A stretch of 64,000 bases of DNA from Cryptomeria japonica (taxonomy: Eukaryota; Streptophyta; Pinopsida; Cupressales; Cupressaceae): positions 256,913,533-256,977,532 of the forward strand of contig NC_081410.1 in NCBI RefSeq assembly GCF_030272615.1. Reading direction: 5' to 3'. This document shows, one piece after another, positions 44,274-56,519 of this stretch. Both the position numbers and the translations under genes were made by a program. The first letter of the stretch is position 1. Each line of letters starts with the position of its first letter. The notes under the pieces are model-generated. The model worked only from the letters and a program-made list of their open reading frames with translations. It searched no databases and was not told the origin of the DNA.

Positions 44274-47200
44274 AATGTTGAATCTTCTAACCTAAGCAAG
44301 AGGAAATTCTTAGAAGAAATAATTGCACAACTTCTAGGGTCAACAGAGACACAAAAGAGGTCTAGGCTAGCTGGTAGAGTAGATGAATTTATAATCAATC
44401 ATACTAGTTGATGCAAAGACTCCATAATTGAACCATGGGGGTTTAGTCTTTGGAGGAGGGGCTATAACAAGAAGAAGTAATGTGTCCATGTGTTGAACAT
44501 CTAGAATTATAATTTGGTGAGGTTGGTGGTCCTAAATGTTTATTGGAACATTAATTTGGTTACAGCTATTTCTTGTAATTATAGACCTAACATAAGAGAG
44601 ATTGTAGCCAAAGAGGGAGGGAGGTTGGTGGCCATCACCAAGGAGGTGATTGGTGAGGTGTTTATGCTTAGTCCTAATTTGGATTTGTCTATCAACCTAA
44701 AGGAGCTGGAAAAGGAATACAAGACCAATGAGAGGTGGTACAAGGATAATCTTGCTTCTTTCAGGCTCATGCATTTGAAAAGGGATGAGAGACTTTTGAC
44801 TTCAAAGGATGTTGCCCCTTACAATACTAGTTTATTTGTTGGATATTTCATAAATAATTACTATGCATTGTGTCAAGTTTGTGGTTTTGATGCTAAGAGC
44901 ATGATCCTAAATTGGATTCTTATTTTATGCATGGACATTTAGGATAGAGATATAAATATGCCTTTTGATTATACTAGTTTCTTGGTCGAGGGACTTCACA
45001 AAGCCCTTTGTGATTTCAATAAGAGGTCCTCACTGAATTTCAAGTACTATTATATTTTGATGTATATTTTCTTGTATAAAGGTATCAAGGTTTGGCACCC
45101 TGACCTTAATGTTACTCATGTTTTAAGAGGTGAATCACTCATAGTCCAAGAATAGACTTATATTTGGGACATGCACTTGAAAGAGTCGAGTTATCTTACC
45201 TTTGAAAATCATTTTGATAGAAATTTATTGAGTATCCTTCAAGGAGAAGTGAGATGGGGTTTGATTAATGAGGTCAAAGACTTTTTAGGGCCTAAGGACC
45301 TTGTGGTTGAATTAGGAATTACACATAACTGAGGATCATGGTTTTATTTCAAGGACCTTACAATCATTAGGGTTTTTGATATTCTTGTTGCTCCTAGGAT
45401 TCTCCAAATAATTATGCCAGATAAAGTTTATTTTATAAAAATTATCCATCAATTGGTTGAAGTAGAGAGATCCTTGGTTTGGGGATCTCACAAGAAAGGT
45501 TCACTTCTTCCATCTCAAGTTGTTTCAGGAATTATAATCATTTTACAATTAGAAAGGTTTATGATATTTTAGATGCTATGTTGAACAAATATAACCTTCC
45601 CTAGGCCAAGTACAAATATTATGATTCTGAATGGCTTATCCAAGGATTTGGGAAGGTGAAACTTCAACAAAATTAATGGGATGATGAGGAAGACCTCACT
45701 ACAAATTCTTATAATTATAGTGACATACTGAAGATAAAATAAAGATGGTACAAAATTCAGTATGAGGAGAATAATAAGAAAAGAGTAGACAACTCATACT
45801 CCCCTTCATGGGAGATTTTATTAATATCAAAAGCAATAATGAGACCTATTTTTAGTGTTTATAAGGATGTGGGTCACATTTATCTACCTCATGAAAGATC
45901 TAGGATGGTGGTTGAACCTTAGGTTCAACAATTATAAGAAGAGGAGACTGTTTCTCCTTAGTCTATTGGTTCTCCAATTGGTCCTACTTCCCCTCCACCA
46001 TCTCCCACACCTATTTTTGATGAGTCGTCATCATCCATTCCTTCCAATGTTGGATCACCATTGCTACCATCCCAAGAACTGCTTCCACCACCTAAGCTAC
46101 TTACTGAAGTTGTTATGAAGAAGCCAACAATTGCATCCTCTTCCTCAAGTGGGAAATTTTATCAAATTCTAGAGAGTCCTAGAGTTGTGACTCCCTTGCA
46201 TATATTGTCTCTAGGTAGAGAAAATCCCTTTTAGTCTTATGAATATTTTGATTTCCAAGGAGAGGCTACTATGCCTCCACACAAATTTGACACCAGGTTG
46301 GGTGTGACAATTCAAGACCCCTATCAAGAATGGGACCTTGATGCTTTCAAGCTAGGAGAAGACCTTAGCGAGGACATATGGCTCAATTCTTGTGAGAAAT
46401 TCATGAGCGATGATAATTTCATTAATACAAAGGAATTCCAATAGTTTATGATGAGAAATATGGTGGATGAAATGGAAACAAGAAAGGGTATTAAATTTAT
46501 AGTTTGAGGGAGGATGAAAGACTTAAAATGTAGGATGAACTCCTAAGAGTTGCAAAGGAACAATTGGCTATTATGAACCCTAAAATCAGGAGATAAGTGG
46601 TAAAGAAGAGTGGTGTCCTTCTTCTTGAGGGGTGGGACATTTCTTCTGCAATTACATTTGAGGCCTTAAGGAGAAGGTATGACATTTATCTAGATACTAT
46701 GTATCCTAAATAGAGGCCGAAGTTGCTCTCTAGAACAATTTTTGATAATCATTTGGATCAACTAGTCATTTGGTGTTTACATCTAGTTACAAGGAGGCTA
46801 GCATTAAATCATAAAATGGATCAATTTTTTGGAAGTTTGATTGTTAAAAGGGTGGTTAATACCTTTGCTACAAAAGCCATAGATATGACCATGCATATGG
46901 CAATATTTTTCCACAAGGTTGCAATGAAGACTGATGAGGAAGTTCATATCTTGAGAGACTGGGTCAAACAACTTATAAATCAGTTGTATTCAAGGTCAAC
47001 ATGCAAGCCTCTTGCCTTGCAAGAATATCCTTCTAAGAAGGGTATTGGATTAAGAAGAGACCTACCTTAGACTAGATTGGATATCTCAAAGATGAACAAT
47101 AAAATTGATATGTTAAGGTTAGATGCTTCAAGAATGGAAAAGAAGATAGTCAGAGAGATGACTTGAGCCTTACTTGAGTCTAAGTTCAATGCAATTATTT

Positions 47201-47719
47201 ATCTTGTAGATGCAACATGAGATTAACACAAGGAACTTTTAGGATTTTATCAGGAGTTTAATATGGAAAAGGTTCATTTCTTTCTCTTTATCTCACATGA
47301 GAAAGAAAATCAATGTATTGGAGATTTCTCTAGTTAAGCCCATCCTTCCCTATCTACATGACATCATGATGGAGTTCCAATCAGAGTTCAAAGTGATGAA
47401 AACAAATTTCATCACTCATAGGATCTATACTCAAAGAATCAGATCAGAACTCGGGAGCTTTCAATGTCTTGTCACTAGTCATATGCTAGTTCTATTTGAC
47501 AAGGAAAGGAGCAACCTTGAAAGGAGAAATTTTTTTAGGCCAAAATCAGATTGGAAGGGAAAAATCAAGACCATTTTGGATCCTATGTTGGTTGATATTT
47601 TGTGAATAGACACAAATACTAAATAAATTGGAATCATACATGGATGAATTGTCAAGGTTTGATAATGGGATGACCAGAATGGAGGTGGCAAGGACTGAGA
47701 TACATGATGAAGATTACTA
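44274..47719 (+). pseudogene. U ORF: ~1,150-codon protein of unknown family, broken
   Basis: A long coding remnant with many stops and several frame changes. The first frame (44274 to ~45570) includes VAITKEVIGEVFML, YNTSLFVGYFINNYYALCQ and ALCDFNKRSSLNFKYYYIL. A Pro/Ser-rich linker follows (about 45950-46130, SPPPSPTPIFDESSSS). Another helical part is 46723-47070, and the C-terminus ends at an EIHDEDY stop (47717-47719) after a coiled-coil-like stretch. No catalytic motif, zinc knuckle or membrane segment is seen. The order globular domain, Pro-rich linker, coiled coil and the ITKE phrase recall N1 ORF2. I infer another extra ORF of a retroelement, without a confirmed LTR. Confidence 0.45.
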
Positions 47720-48372
47720 GTAATATATTGGGTGCTCTCTGATTCTCTTCTCTCTATCTTTATAATTTTGAATTTTTGTATTTCCCGCCTTTTTTGATAT
47801 TTTATTTTTCATATTTTCTTGACTTGTATAGATAAAAAGATATATTAGATTTGTTTAGGTGACTTGTCTATGACATTTTTCAGAGAATTTTGACTTTCAT
47901 CTTCTTTGTTTAAAGGATTTTTGCAAAAATATGGTAAGTTACTCTATGTCCATTTGCATTCAATGAGTATGTAGGACTATCTAATCCTTTAGCTTGATAA
48001 GAGATCTAGTGTGAAGAAAAGAGGAGTTTTTGATCATCTACAAGAGCTACCACCTATAGAGAAAGGAAGGAGAATGTTTGTCCCTACCAAAAACTCAAAA
48101 AAGTTATTTGTCCTATTCTGTGAGGTGGTCACCTAACACTTTTTAGAATTGTAAAAGGATGAAGCTTGTTGCATCCTTATTTTTTCTATAGAATCATATT
48201 CAAGGCCTTTTTTCGAGTCTCTAGGTTCGTATTAGAAGTATTATTCAAGCATTGTAAAATCTTTTTGACTAAGAGTGAATCTACACAAAAAAGGTCCATA
48301 GGTTTTGCAATATAGTACTATTACCACTTTCATGTCCTATTTTCAATCTCTTTCCAATGGATATGTAAGAGT
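47720..48372. other. Region U downstream segment, no gene seen
   Basis: About 650 bp of T-rich sequence between the U ORF and the G3 LTR. No ORF, repeat or RNA signature was found. Confidence 0.35.
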
Positions 48373-48599
48373 TGAAGAGGGTGAAAAGCCAAATAAAATC
48401 ATACAATGGTTAGCAAATCAAATGGAGTATTTAAAAAATACAAGCATAAGATTATACCTTTCCATTTACCTTCTCCTTCAGATTGAGCTACGGATGAAGT
48501 GAAGAAGAGCCCTTGTCTCCACCTGATTTGATGAGCTCCTTGGTTGAATGTGGTTTCTCTCCAATGCACAACAACTTGGATGGATGGATTATGATAAGT

Positions 48600-49675
48600 G
48601 GGTCACTTATAGCATCAAAATTTCATATATCCTCATCTCTCTTGATATAACACTTGCTACCAAAGAATCTGAAATATCTCATAGTACGAACATGACCAAA
48701 CCATAGCTCATAAGGAGTCTTGCCGGTATCACCTTTTATATGTACTCAATTGAATGTGTAAATAATAGTGCTAACAGCTTATCTCCAATAGATCTTTAGA
48801 ACATTCCCTTCAATCAACATAGTCCTTGTAGCATTCAAGACAATTTTGTTCTTCCTTTCAACAACTCCATTTTGTTGAGGGGTTCTAGGAGTAGATAATT
48901 GTCTTCTAATCCAATGCTTCTCATAGAATGAATCAAACTCACCAGAACAAAATTATCCTCCTTTGTTAGATCTCAAATATTTCACCTTCAATCATGTCTT
49001 AGTCTCAACCTTTTATTTGAATATGTTGAATTTGTCCAATGCTTCTAATTTCTCCTTCAAAAAGACAACCCACATCATTCTGAAATAATAATCAATTAGT
49101 AACATAAAATATCTATCACCCTGCACACTCCTAACATTTGTAGGTCCACATAGGTTAGTATGAACAAGATCTAGCAATCCATCAAATGTATATTTCTTAC
49201 TTTTGAAAGAAATTCTTCTTTGCTTACCCATTTGACATTCCTTACATACTAGATTAGCAGGCTTAACAATTTTTTGAAAATCTCTAATAGCTTGTGTAGA
49301 ACTGATTTAATCATTGAATCAAAATTAACATGACACATTATCCAATTGCACAACCAACTTTCATCAACCTGAGCAATCAAGGAACTTTTCTCACTAGCAT
49401 TCAAATGAAAGATATTACCTTCAGTCTTAGTTCCAGATGCAATCTCTATACCAGATGCATTTAGGATTTTGCATTTGCCATTCTTGAATTGAAAATAATA
49501 TAGTTCTCTTTCATGTCTTAAGTGGGCCCTCCCTATATCTATAGTTGCTAGGCATTTGTGATTTTTATGAGCATGAGACCAATACATTCAATTGCTAAAC
49601 TCCTTGATCGAGTGCTCATAGGGCACTCTATAGTGTGTGGAAAGCTCATATAGAAATAACACTAAGGCCCCTCTT
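48600..49675 (-). pseudogene. copia-3 pre-integrase and integrase fragment
   Basis: Pieces 49587-49249 (DESWLCNWIMCHVNFDSM, pre-integrase) and 49231-49013 (VHTNLCGPTNVRSVQGD, YFMLLIDYYFRMM). The first catalytic Asp is Asn (HTNLCG). Farther on, to about 48600, the complement still encodes the QQNG..ERKN and FGSKCY regions with shifts. The frame then ends in G3 LTR sequence. Confidence 0.8.
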
Positions 49676-51054
49676 TTATCCACTATTTCTATTTCCAAAG
49701 ATCGGCTTCCCTAGGTAACCTTTCTCAACCATCAGTCCAACACTCAAAAGATTATGCTTGAAAACTTCAACATACAAGACATCATCAATATTATGCTTAC
49801 CATCAAATGAAATAAAACCTCTACCACAGATCACATAGGCTTTGTCATCTCCAAATCTTACTATTCCACCATCATACCTTTCCATACTCATAAATTTGCT
49901 TTTATCACTAGTCATATGATGTGAACAAATGTTGTCAATCACCCATTAATCTTTCTCTTATACTTTAGCAACTAAAGCTTTCTCTTCAATAGTGTAGCTT
50001 GTGGAATCAATAGGTACCAGTCCATCTTCTTTGATAGCAATAAAAACCACTTCATCTCCTTTTGATTCTTCATCTATAACACCTTCAACAACAACATAGT
50101 AATAGTTCTTCTAATGCTTATACTTTTGGTTAGGATTGTAAGGCTTATCATACTTCTCATGAATCTCATATCTATTAGTCCTAGCATGCTTATCAAATTT
50201 GTCATGTCTTTCATATTTAGCCATTCTCTCCGGGCACCTAGAATCAAAATGTCCTATCTTATTGCAAGAGAAACATTTCAGAGGCAATTTTTCATCATAA
50301 ATACCATCTCCCTTAGGAAGTCTCTAGGAAATCAATTCTTCAAGCTCATCCAATTCTCTTTCTTTCATCTTTGGATATTCTACATTCATTGGGATCATAT
50401 TTATTCTTTCCAAACATAGATGCTCTAAATGTTGTCTCAGAATTTCCATGTGATTCACCAAATTCGCAGTTCAAATATAAAAATATTTCCAACCAACATA
50501 TCTCTAGTCACTTTAGTCACACTTTGGATCTCATCAATAGCAGCTACATTATATTTGTAAGTAGGAGGAAAAGATCTCAACACCTTAGAAATAATTGTAT
50601 CTTCTTCAAGGGTTCCATCGACACATCTGATACAAAGGATAAGGTCATTCACCTTAGCCATGAAAGTGTTTATGTTTCATCTTCTCCCATCTTCAACATC
50701 TCATATTTCCCTTTCAAACTCTGTAACTTAGCAACTTTTACTTGTTTGTCTCCTTCATACAAGGTCTCAAGCTTCTCCCAGATTTCATGTGTAGTCTGAA
50801 GTCCCATCACATTAGTCATTTCTGAATTAGTCAAGGCACTTAGTAATGCTTCCTTCATTCTAATGTTATGTTTATCTTTGTTGATCTCATCAGCAGTAAC
50901 CGGTCCATTCTGAGGAACAAAATAAGCATTCTTTGTGATCTTCCAATAATCTTCTCTGACATCTCAAGTGCACCTCCATCTGGTTCTTCCATATAGCATA
51001 GTTACTTCCATCAAATCTCAAACTCTCCTTAAAGATAAATCCTCCAGTTGCCAT
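49676..51054 (-). pseudogene. copia-3 gag and protease, broken
   Basis: The likely start is the ATG at 51054 (MATGGFIFKESLRFDG). Gag pieces are 50858-50670 (EIWEKLETLYEGDKQVKVAKLQ is split by breaks) and 50661-50455 (VLRSFPPTYKYNVAAIDEI). A CCHC knuckle CFSCNKIGHFDSRC lies near 50230-50280. Protease piece 49942-49676 reads MIDNICSHHMTSDKSKF where DSG has become DNI, then YVEVFKHNLLSVGLM. Confidence 0.85.
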
Positions 51055-51097
51055 CCTGGATCTCTTCAAGAGGTTAATCTTCTTATGAAGGATCTAT

Positions 51098-51113
51098 CTT
51101 CGATACCAATTCT
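51098..51113 (-). promoter_or_regulatory. copia-3 primer-binding site
   Basis: The minus strand reads AGAATTGGTATCGAAG after the LTR end GTTGCCA. Confidence 0.75.
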
Positions 51114-52422
51114 TGGCAACAACAATGAAGGAAAAATGAGAGGGGGACTGAATCGGTTTTCTATCAGATCTACAAACTTAACCACAAATATTGATATGAT
51201 AAACCATAGCAACAACATAGATAACAAAATTAATGGCACCACACACAACACCAAGATTTTGATGTGGAAAACATGGTTAAGAGAAAAACCATGGTGGGAA
51301 CATACCCATAGTAAGATGATACTCTATAGTAGTATTTTAAAATAATACAATGGGGAATGCACATGCATTCAGGAACACTGCCTAGAGCTCAATAACCTGA
51401 AAGGCTACCACCCTCAAAGAAGTCTCACTGAATTACAACAAGATACAAACTACAATCTGAAAGGAATGAATTGCAATAATAACATTTGCTAATGTCTGAT
51501 GACAATTCTGGTTAAGCATAATTGTCTGCTCTACAACACTAATTTCTACTCAGTACACCACACCGAAAGATGAATCCTTGTTCACACATAGACTACTCTC
51601 TAATAATGCAGACACAACCTTGATACCCAAATTATATGACAATATCATGTGTATATAATTCATCAACCTTGACAACAAGTTCGGCTAAACCCTCAACTCA
51701 AAATTGCAAAATTACATCACATGATACAAAGATTGATCACGAGACCCATATAATGATATACATGATAGAACATGGACCTAAATCAAATTTCCAAATTCTC
51801 ATCTCCATCGGTAATTACGCCAAGATCAACTACAACATGCTATACCACCAGGAAAACCACATAACATGAAGAACATCATCGGATCAACAAAATCACCAAA
51901 ATCTCACACAATGATCAATACGGATCATTAGAACAAATAGGAAACAATTAGGAAATGCCAACAATCACATTAGAATCATTAGCAATAGTTGCACCAACAC
52001 CACTTATCAAATCTTCATCGATCAACATTTGAAACTCAAGAACACTCAATCAACATCAACTATCATGAAGAAAGATAGCTTGTGGAGCACCAAACCATGA
52101 ACCATCTGAAATGAAGAAACAAAAGACCTTCCCAAACAATCTCCCAAAATCTTAGCTCAAGTTCAGATCACACTAGAATATACTAGAGGAAATATTGAAC
52201 TCTACAAAGCACTTGATCAGAAAAAAAAAACTACATACTGGATCATATGATATGATCAATTAGGCTTTCTGGATCACCAGAACTAATACAAAATAATATA
52301 ATGATACTAGAAATAATCCATACACCAAAACATGATCCTTGTAAATCAAACTACAATCATCAGAGCAAGAATTTGTTGACCTCAATGACAACAACATATC
52401 CTAGCAGTAGCAATGTCCAACA
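51114..52422 (-). repeat. copia-3 5' LTR
   Basis: About 1,309 bp, TGGCAACAAC...GTCCAACA, with the GTGGAAAAC...GAGAAAAACCATGG motif at 51264-51293. Confidence 0.8.
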
Positions 52423-52446
52423 TGATGGAGGATGTGGGTGATGATA

Positions 52447-53844
52447 TGATAAAAGAATAAGTATTCGGTAGAATATTGAGAGGGGGCGAGTTGAATTAGT
52501 ATACTCAAAAATTGATACAAACTTCCCAATCTCAAATTTAAACTCATAAAGTAAACTTCCACTATCAAGATCAATACTCAACATCAATCGGTTAACTGCT
52601 ATAACAATTTAATAGTAAACAACTTCAATCTTGTAAACATCAACAATTCTTAATTAAATATTAATATTTTCAACTCTCATGCTTCCAATTATCATGTCTT
52701 AATCAAATCAATAAATAATATCATAACCACAAAAGCATTCACCACTTGACACAAATATTTATACGTGGAAAATCCAAATAGGTAAAAACCATGGTGAGAC
52801 GAGACTCACAAGGATAGCTATCTGAACTCTTCTAAAGTTCGCTTTGTTAGGAGCCAAGCCTGTTAAAGCTTTACAATAAGTCTTGTTAAGAATTGATTCT
52901 GTTAGGAATCACCCGGTTAAAGGATTTTACAAATATGCCTTGATAAAAAGCACAATACCCCGTTAGGAGTAACCTCGGTAGAGGATTTGAGAATCCAAAC
53001 TAATGGACCACCTTGTAAGAGGATTTAAAAATTAACCAAGCTTGTTAGAGCTTACACGGTTAGGGATTTTAAATTATATTGTGATTGTTAGAAAATAACA
53101 TGTTTTTCTTGATCTGTCTGAATAGCACTACATTTGCTTGATCAGATCCTTCTTAAGCTTCAAATATTCCTTCACTCAAACTACAGATCCATCCTCTTGG
53201 TTAGGCAACCACACACTCAACTAATTTCTGCCAACTTTGCCAACACTTTTACAAACAACTTCATCGACCTTAAATACAAATCAAATAGGTCGGTAACATA
53301 ACAAAAACCTAATTATCATCATCGAGATTACAAACAAGTCAGTACAATCTTGACCATTAGAAATCATAACAATCTCTTCACATTTAATAAGAAAATTCCA
53401 ACCACTCCATGATCACCATTTCATTGGACTTTGTAACTTGTCATGCACTATGAATTTGATGAAATCCACTTTGCTCCTTTCTAAAATAATCAAACATGCC
53501 AAAATAATCTAAACTTGTCTTCATAACATAATCACATGTGTCTCCATCATTACCGCTCATCATTAGATCTTAAACCAACAAACTTGATCGGTTAGGGTTT
53601 AACAAAAATAACTGGTAGGGTTTACCAGTTACAAAACAAAGAAAGGTTTAACCTTATACACCGGTTCAACTTTACAAACTACCATATACCAGTTTACAAC
53701 ATCTTCCACAAATTTTATCGTACCGGTTACAATACAAAAGCAATATCAACAATAACATCAACAAAATCCTGAATACCATTCATCGGTTCAATTGACATGA
53801 ATGATAACATATCATTAATGCAATCTATATGCAAAATGCCAACA
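52447..53844 (-). repeat. Lone copia-type LTR
   Basis: About 1,398 bp, from TGATAAAAGAATAAG to AATGCCAACA. It contains GTGGAAAATCC...GTAAAAACCATGG (52765-52794) and a GAGAGGGGG run near 52478. No coding region adjoins it, so it is a solo or truncated LTR. I could not find a target duplication, so the left end may be off by a few bases. Confidence 0.6.
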
Positions 53845-53976
53845 ATCTAAAAATACCAATAGTGGGTGATAACTAAAATTGCCTATAGTATGGATGTACA
53901 AGACCAAATTTAGAAGCTAGATAAGCAACATAAGATTACTTGAAAAATGAGATCAAAAATGAAGGGGAGGAGACCC

Positions 53977-53985
53977 CAATTTATA
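53977..53985 (-). promoter_or_regulatory. TATA box of the G3 LTR (TATAAATTG)
   Basis: The minus strand reads TATAAATTGGGG. Same box as the G1, G2 and G4 LTRs. Confidence 0.55.
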
Positions 53986-54810
53986 GATTTGAAGGGGAAT
54001 GAATGCATGGTTGAAATTGAAAGATGATGAAGGGTGGAGATTTAAGGAAAGGTGGTCACATGGATTGAAGGGACATGTTGTGGAGACCAAGAGATTTTCC
54101 ATAAAGGCATTTCTTGTCTCCACACTCCATAATGTACATGGGGAAGAGATCTTCAAGTACATTGAGAAGATAAAAAGGAATTAAAAATTCATTGGGGAAG
54201 GACAAGGGGATTTAAAATTTCCAAATAATGAGGTGCATGGGGAAAGGAAATGGGAAAAGGAAGTAAAAATTCCTTGGGAAGATGAGAGTGCATGGGAGAA
54301 TGGGAGATTTTGAAATCCTTGAAATGACCAAAGTTTAAGGTTGGAGGTTAAGGTAAGACAAGCCATTTATGACAATTGGTTAACTTTGTGGCTAATCATG
54401 AGGATTAGCCTCTATCAAATGATTGTAGAGGGTGATTAGGAAAATTAATAGGGGATTAGAAGACAAGTGGGAAAGTTAGGAGGATTTGACAAGAAGAAAG
54501 AGAATCGATGGAGGAATAAAAAATTAGGAAATAATGTTAAGTGGGCTTCTAAAAGAATTAATTAAGTGAGAATTAGAGGAAAGTGATTTGTAGGAATCGC
54601 ATGATTTAGTTAATTAATTTGAGGACCTTAGAAGAATAGGGAATAATTGATTTATTTATTAAATTGATTATTGTACTATAGTGACAAGCTTAATTAAATT
54701 TAATTTAATTAATTCTGAGAAGAATAAAGGATAACATAATTAAGCTGATTAACTATGTAGAAATGATAAATTAATTAAATATTTAATTTAACTAATTTTA
54801 GATGTCTACA

Positions 54811-55839
54811 TTTCGCCCCTTTTATGCAATGCCAAAATTGGTGATGAGTAAAAGACAAGAAAGGGATGCTCCAACGTGAAGATGTAGATGGTATATGCCC
54901 CCTTGAGAATTTCATTGAGAATTTTAAAATTTTTTGGGGAAATTCTCAAAAAATGAAGAAAATGACCAAAATGAGTGAGAAGAAGACAAAAAGGAAAGGA
55001 AAATAAGAGAGAATGAGGAAGATGGAAGAAATACAAGAAAAAAGGACCATTGGGGGGCCTATATAATCCACATGAGGACCAAGGAATGGGCATTGTCACA
55101 TACACCTTTAGGAGATTTGAAGAGCATAGAGCCCTAGGTGCAAGATGGACTGCATCCCACATCACGAGAACCACACAAAGAGAGTTCACTGATACTAGCA
55201 GCCGACTGAGTATTTCCCTCAGGTAGGTACCCTAACCCCACTTTATGATTTAGTAGGTAGGGCATTTATTAGGGTATTAAATGAGGTTAGCCAATGGTCA
55301 GAGCATAGACTTTGATTATCGTTTCAACGTCTCCGTAGGGGGATCAATGTCTCCACAGACAATTTACACCTACACAGGCATTAAAGGGGTTTGGAAGGGG
55401 GAGTACCACCTACATGGATGGATTACCATCTATGCAAACACCAGTCTATGACAAAAAGATTGAATGGGGGTGGAGACTATATTTCAACATCTCCATCTGT
55501 GGCACAACGCATGTGCCATGAGTTTGACATTTTCATCGAGGAGATTAACATCTTCGTCAAGGAGGCTAGGGAGATGAAAATAGGGGATGGGGGAAGATTC
55601 AAAGGGGGATGTGTATATTCTGCAAGGATGGGATAGGATAGGAATAGGTTAGGATAGGCTAGGATAGGGAAGAATAAATAGGCTAATGAGGTGAATTGCT
55701 TGGTTGCAGGAGGCGGGACCTCTTACATCACAAGAAAACTAGCCTCTGATGATGAGGGTATATAGATAACTAAGGGTGAATGAGAGGGAGATTTTGAGCA
55801 CAATGGGTCTAGGATTCATGGGTAGATGGTTGTGGATTA
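54811..55839 (-). other. G3 polypurine tract and 3' internal region, then unassigned sequence
   Basis: TTTCGCCCCTTTTA (54811-54824) is the complement of a polypurine tract. GTATATGCCCCCTTGAGAA (54892-54910) matches GTATGCCCCCTCGAGAG in element A (2841). From about 55060 on, the sequence resembles neither. The ORF at 55391-55636 has no domain. I see no gene here. Confidence 0.45.
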
Positions 55840-56519
55840 GAGCACACACCGCCATGATGACAATGCTCATAGAGCGCTGAGACAACTAGACATGCACATT
55901 CCATCTACTGACTGGGGAGGACACGATCACATTATTGGATGTCTAGAGGATCTTGAAGATCCCCATCAAAGGCATGATCCCCAAGGATAGATTATATGGA
56001 GGAGACAAATACCTATGCTAGGTGTGCGAGCATGACGCACTGCCATTAGAGGGTACATGAATGGACCTTGGTTGAGCAATGCAGATATGATATATTCCAT
56101 GTTTGGTATTGTTTATATGTGGATTGATCAATGGCTGCATGATGTCAGACCTTAGAGGACATGGATTCTCTTATGGATGCGCTCATTGTGTGTATTACAT
56201 AATTGAGGATGCCATGATTTATGTGTGGAGAGCACTGATCCTCGAGAAGTTTTTTCATGATATCCATCTTTCTGTCTACCGAGGTTAAAGGAATCTCGGC
56301 ACAGGGGTCACCTTATTGCATATATGGGCTTGGGAGCATATTGTCATGACATGACAAATAGGGTTGCAGGACAAACAAAGGAGGTTTCCCTATGTGGACA
56401 GGTATAGGGGGCTAGTGCATTACACCCGGGTAGAAGTCATGTGGTATTGGTAGACGATGATCGATGAGATGATATTTTTCAGTTGGAGGCCATTTATTGA
56501 TTGTGAGAGGTGGCGAGAG
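55840..56519 (+). pseudogene. Plant mobile domain (PMD) pseudogene
   Basis: The remnant reads MTMLIER, then after a shift EDTITLLDV*RILKIPIKGM (about 55920-55980). Further down is one frame from 56103 with a C-terminal half TGVTLLHIWAWEHIVMT, YRGLVHYTRVEVMWYW and FFSWRPFIDCERW. The order (MT.L.ER, ITL.DV..ILKIPI.G, LLHIWAWE, W.PF) matches the plant aminotransferase-like mobile domain family (PF10536), found in MAIL1-type genes and in MULE and gypsy elements. Several stops and at least one frameshift break it. N2 is inserted right after the WRE segment. Host gene relic or transposon cargo cannot be told apart here. Confidence 0.72.

Larger units (their letters stand above)
48600..52422 (-). 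mobile_element. Ty1/copia element copia-3, truncated in integrase
   Basis: A 5' LTR (51114-52422), a PBS and gag, protease and part of integrase are present. RT, RNase H and the 3' LTR are absent, so the left end is a deletion or break at about 48600. Heavily decayed, close to copia-1 in sequence style (same PBS variant, TTGGTATCGAAG). Confidence 0.85.
48373..54810 (-). repeat. Gypsy-type element G3, 3' LTR, interrupted by two copia-type insertions
   Basis: The left part 48373 to ~48600 aligns with the element A LTR (TGAAGAGGG start; ATTATACCTTTCCATTTACC against ATTTATACCTTTCTATTTTACC; then AAGAGCCCTTG). The right part 53845-54810 contains the TATA box and ends TGTCTACA with a polypurine tract beyond it. 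Between them lie copia-3 (about 48600-52422) and a lone LTR (52447-53844). The net LTR would be about 1.2 kb. Confidence 0.65.

Noticed and set aside
54806-55189. Minus-strand ORF of 127 codons with hydrophobic text
   Set aside because: It spans the polypurine tract and noncoding 3' region of G3; no domain and no match in the sister elements.
55391-55636. Possible small gene upstream of the PMD fragment
   Set aside because: No recognisable motif and short; not in the frame of the PMD remnant.
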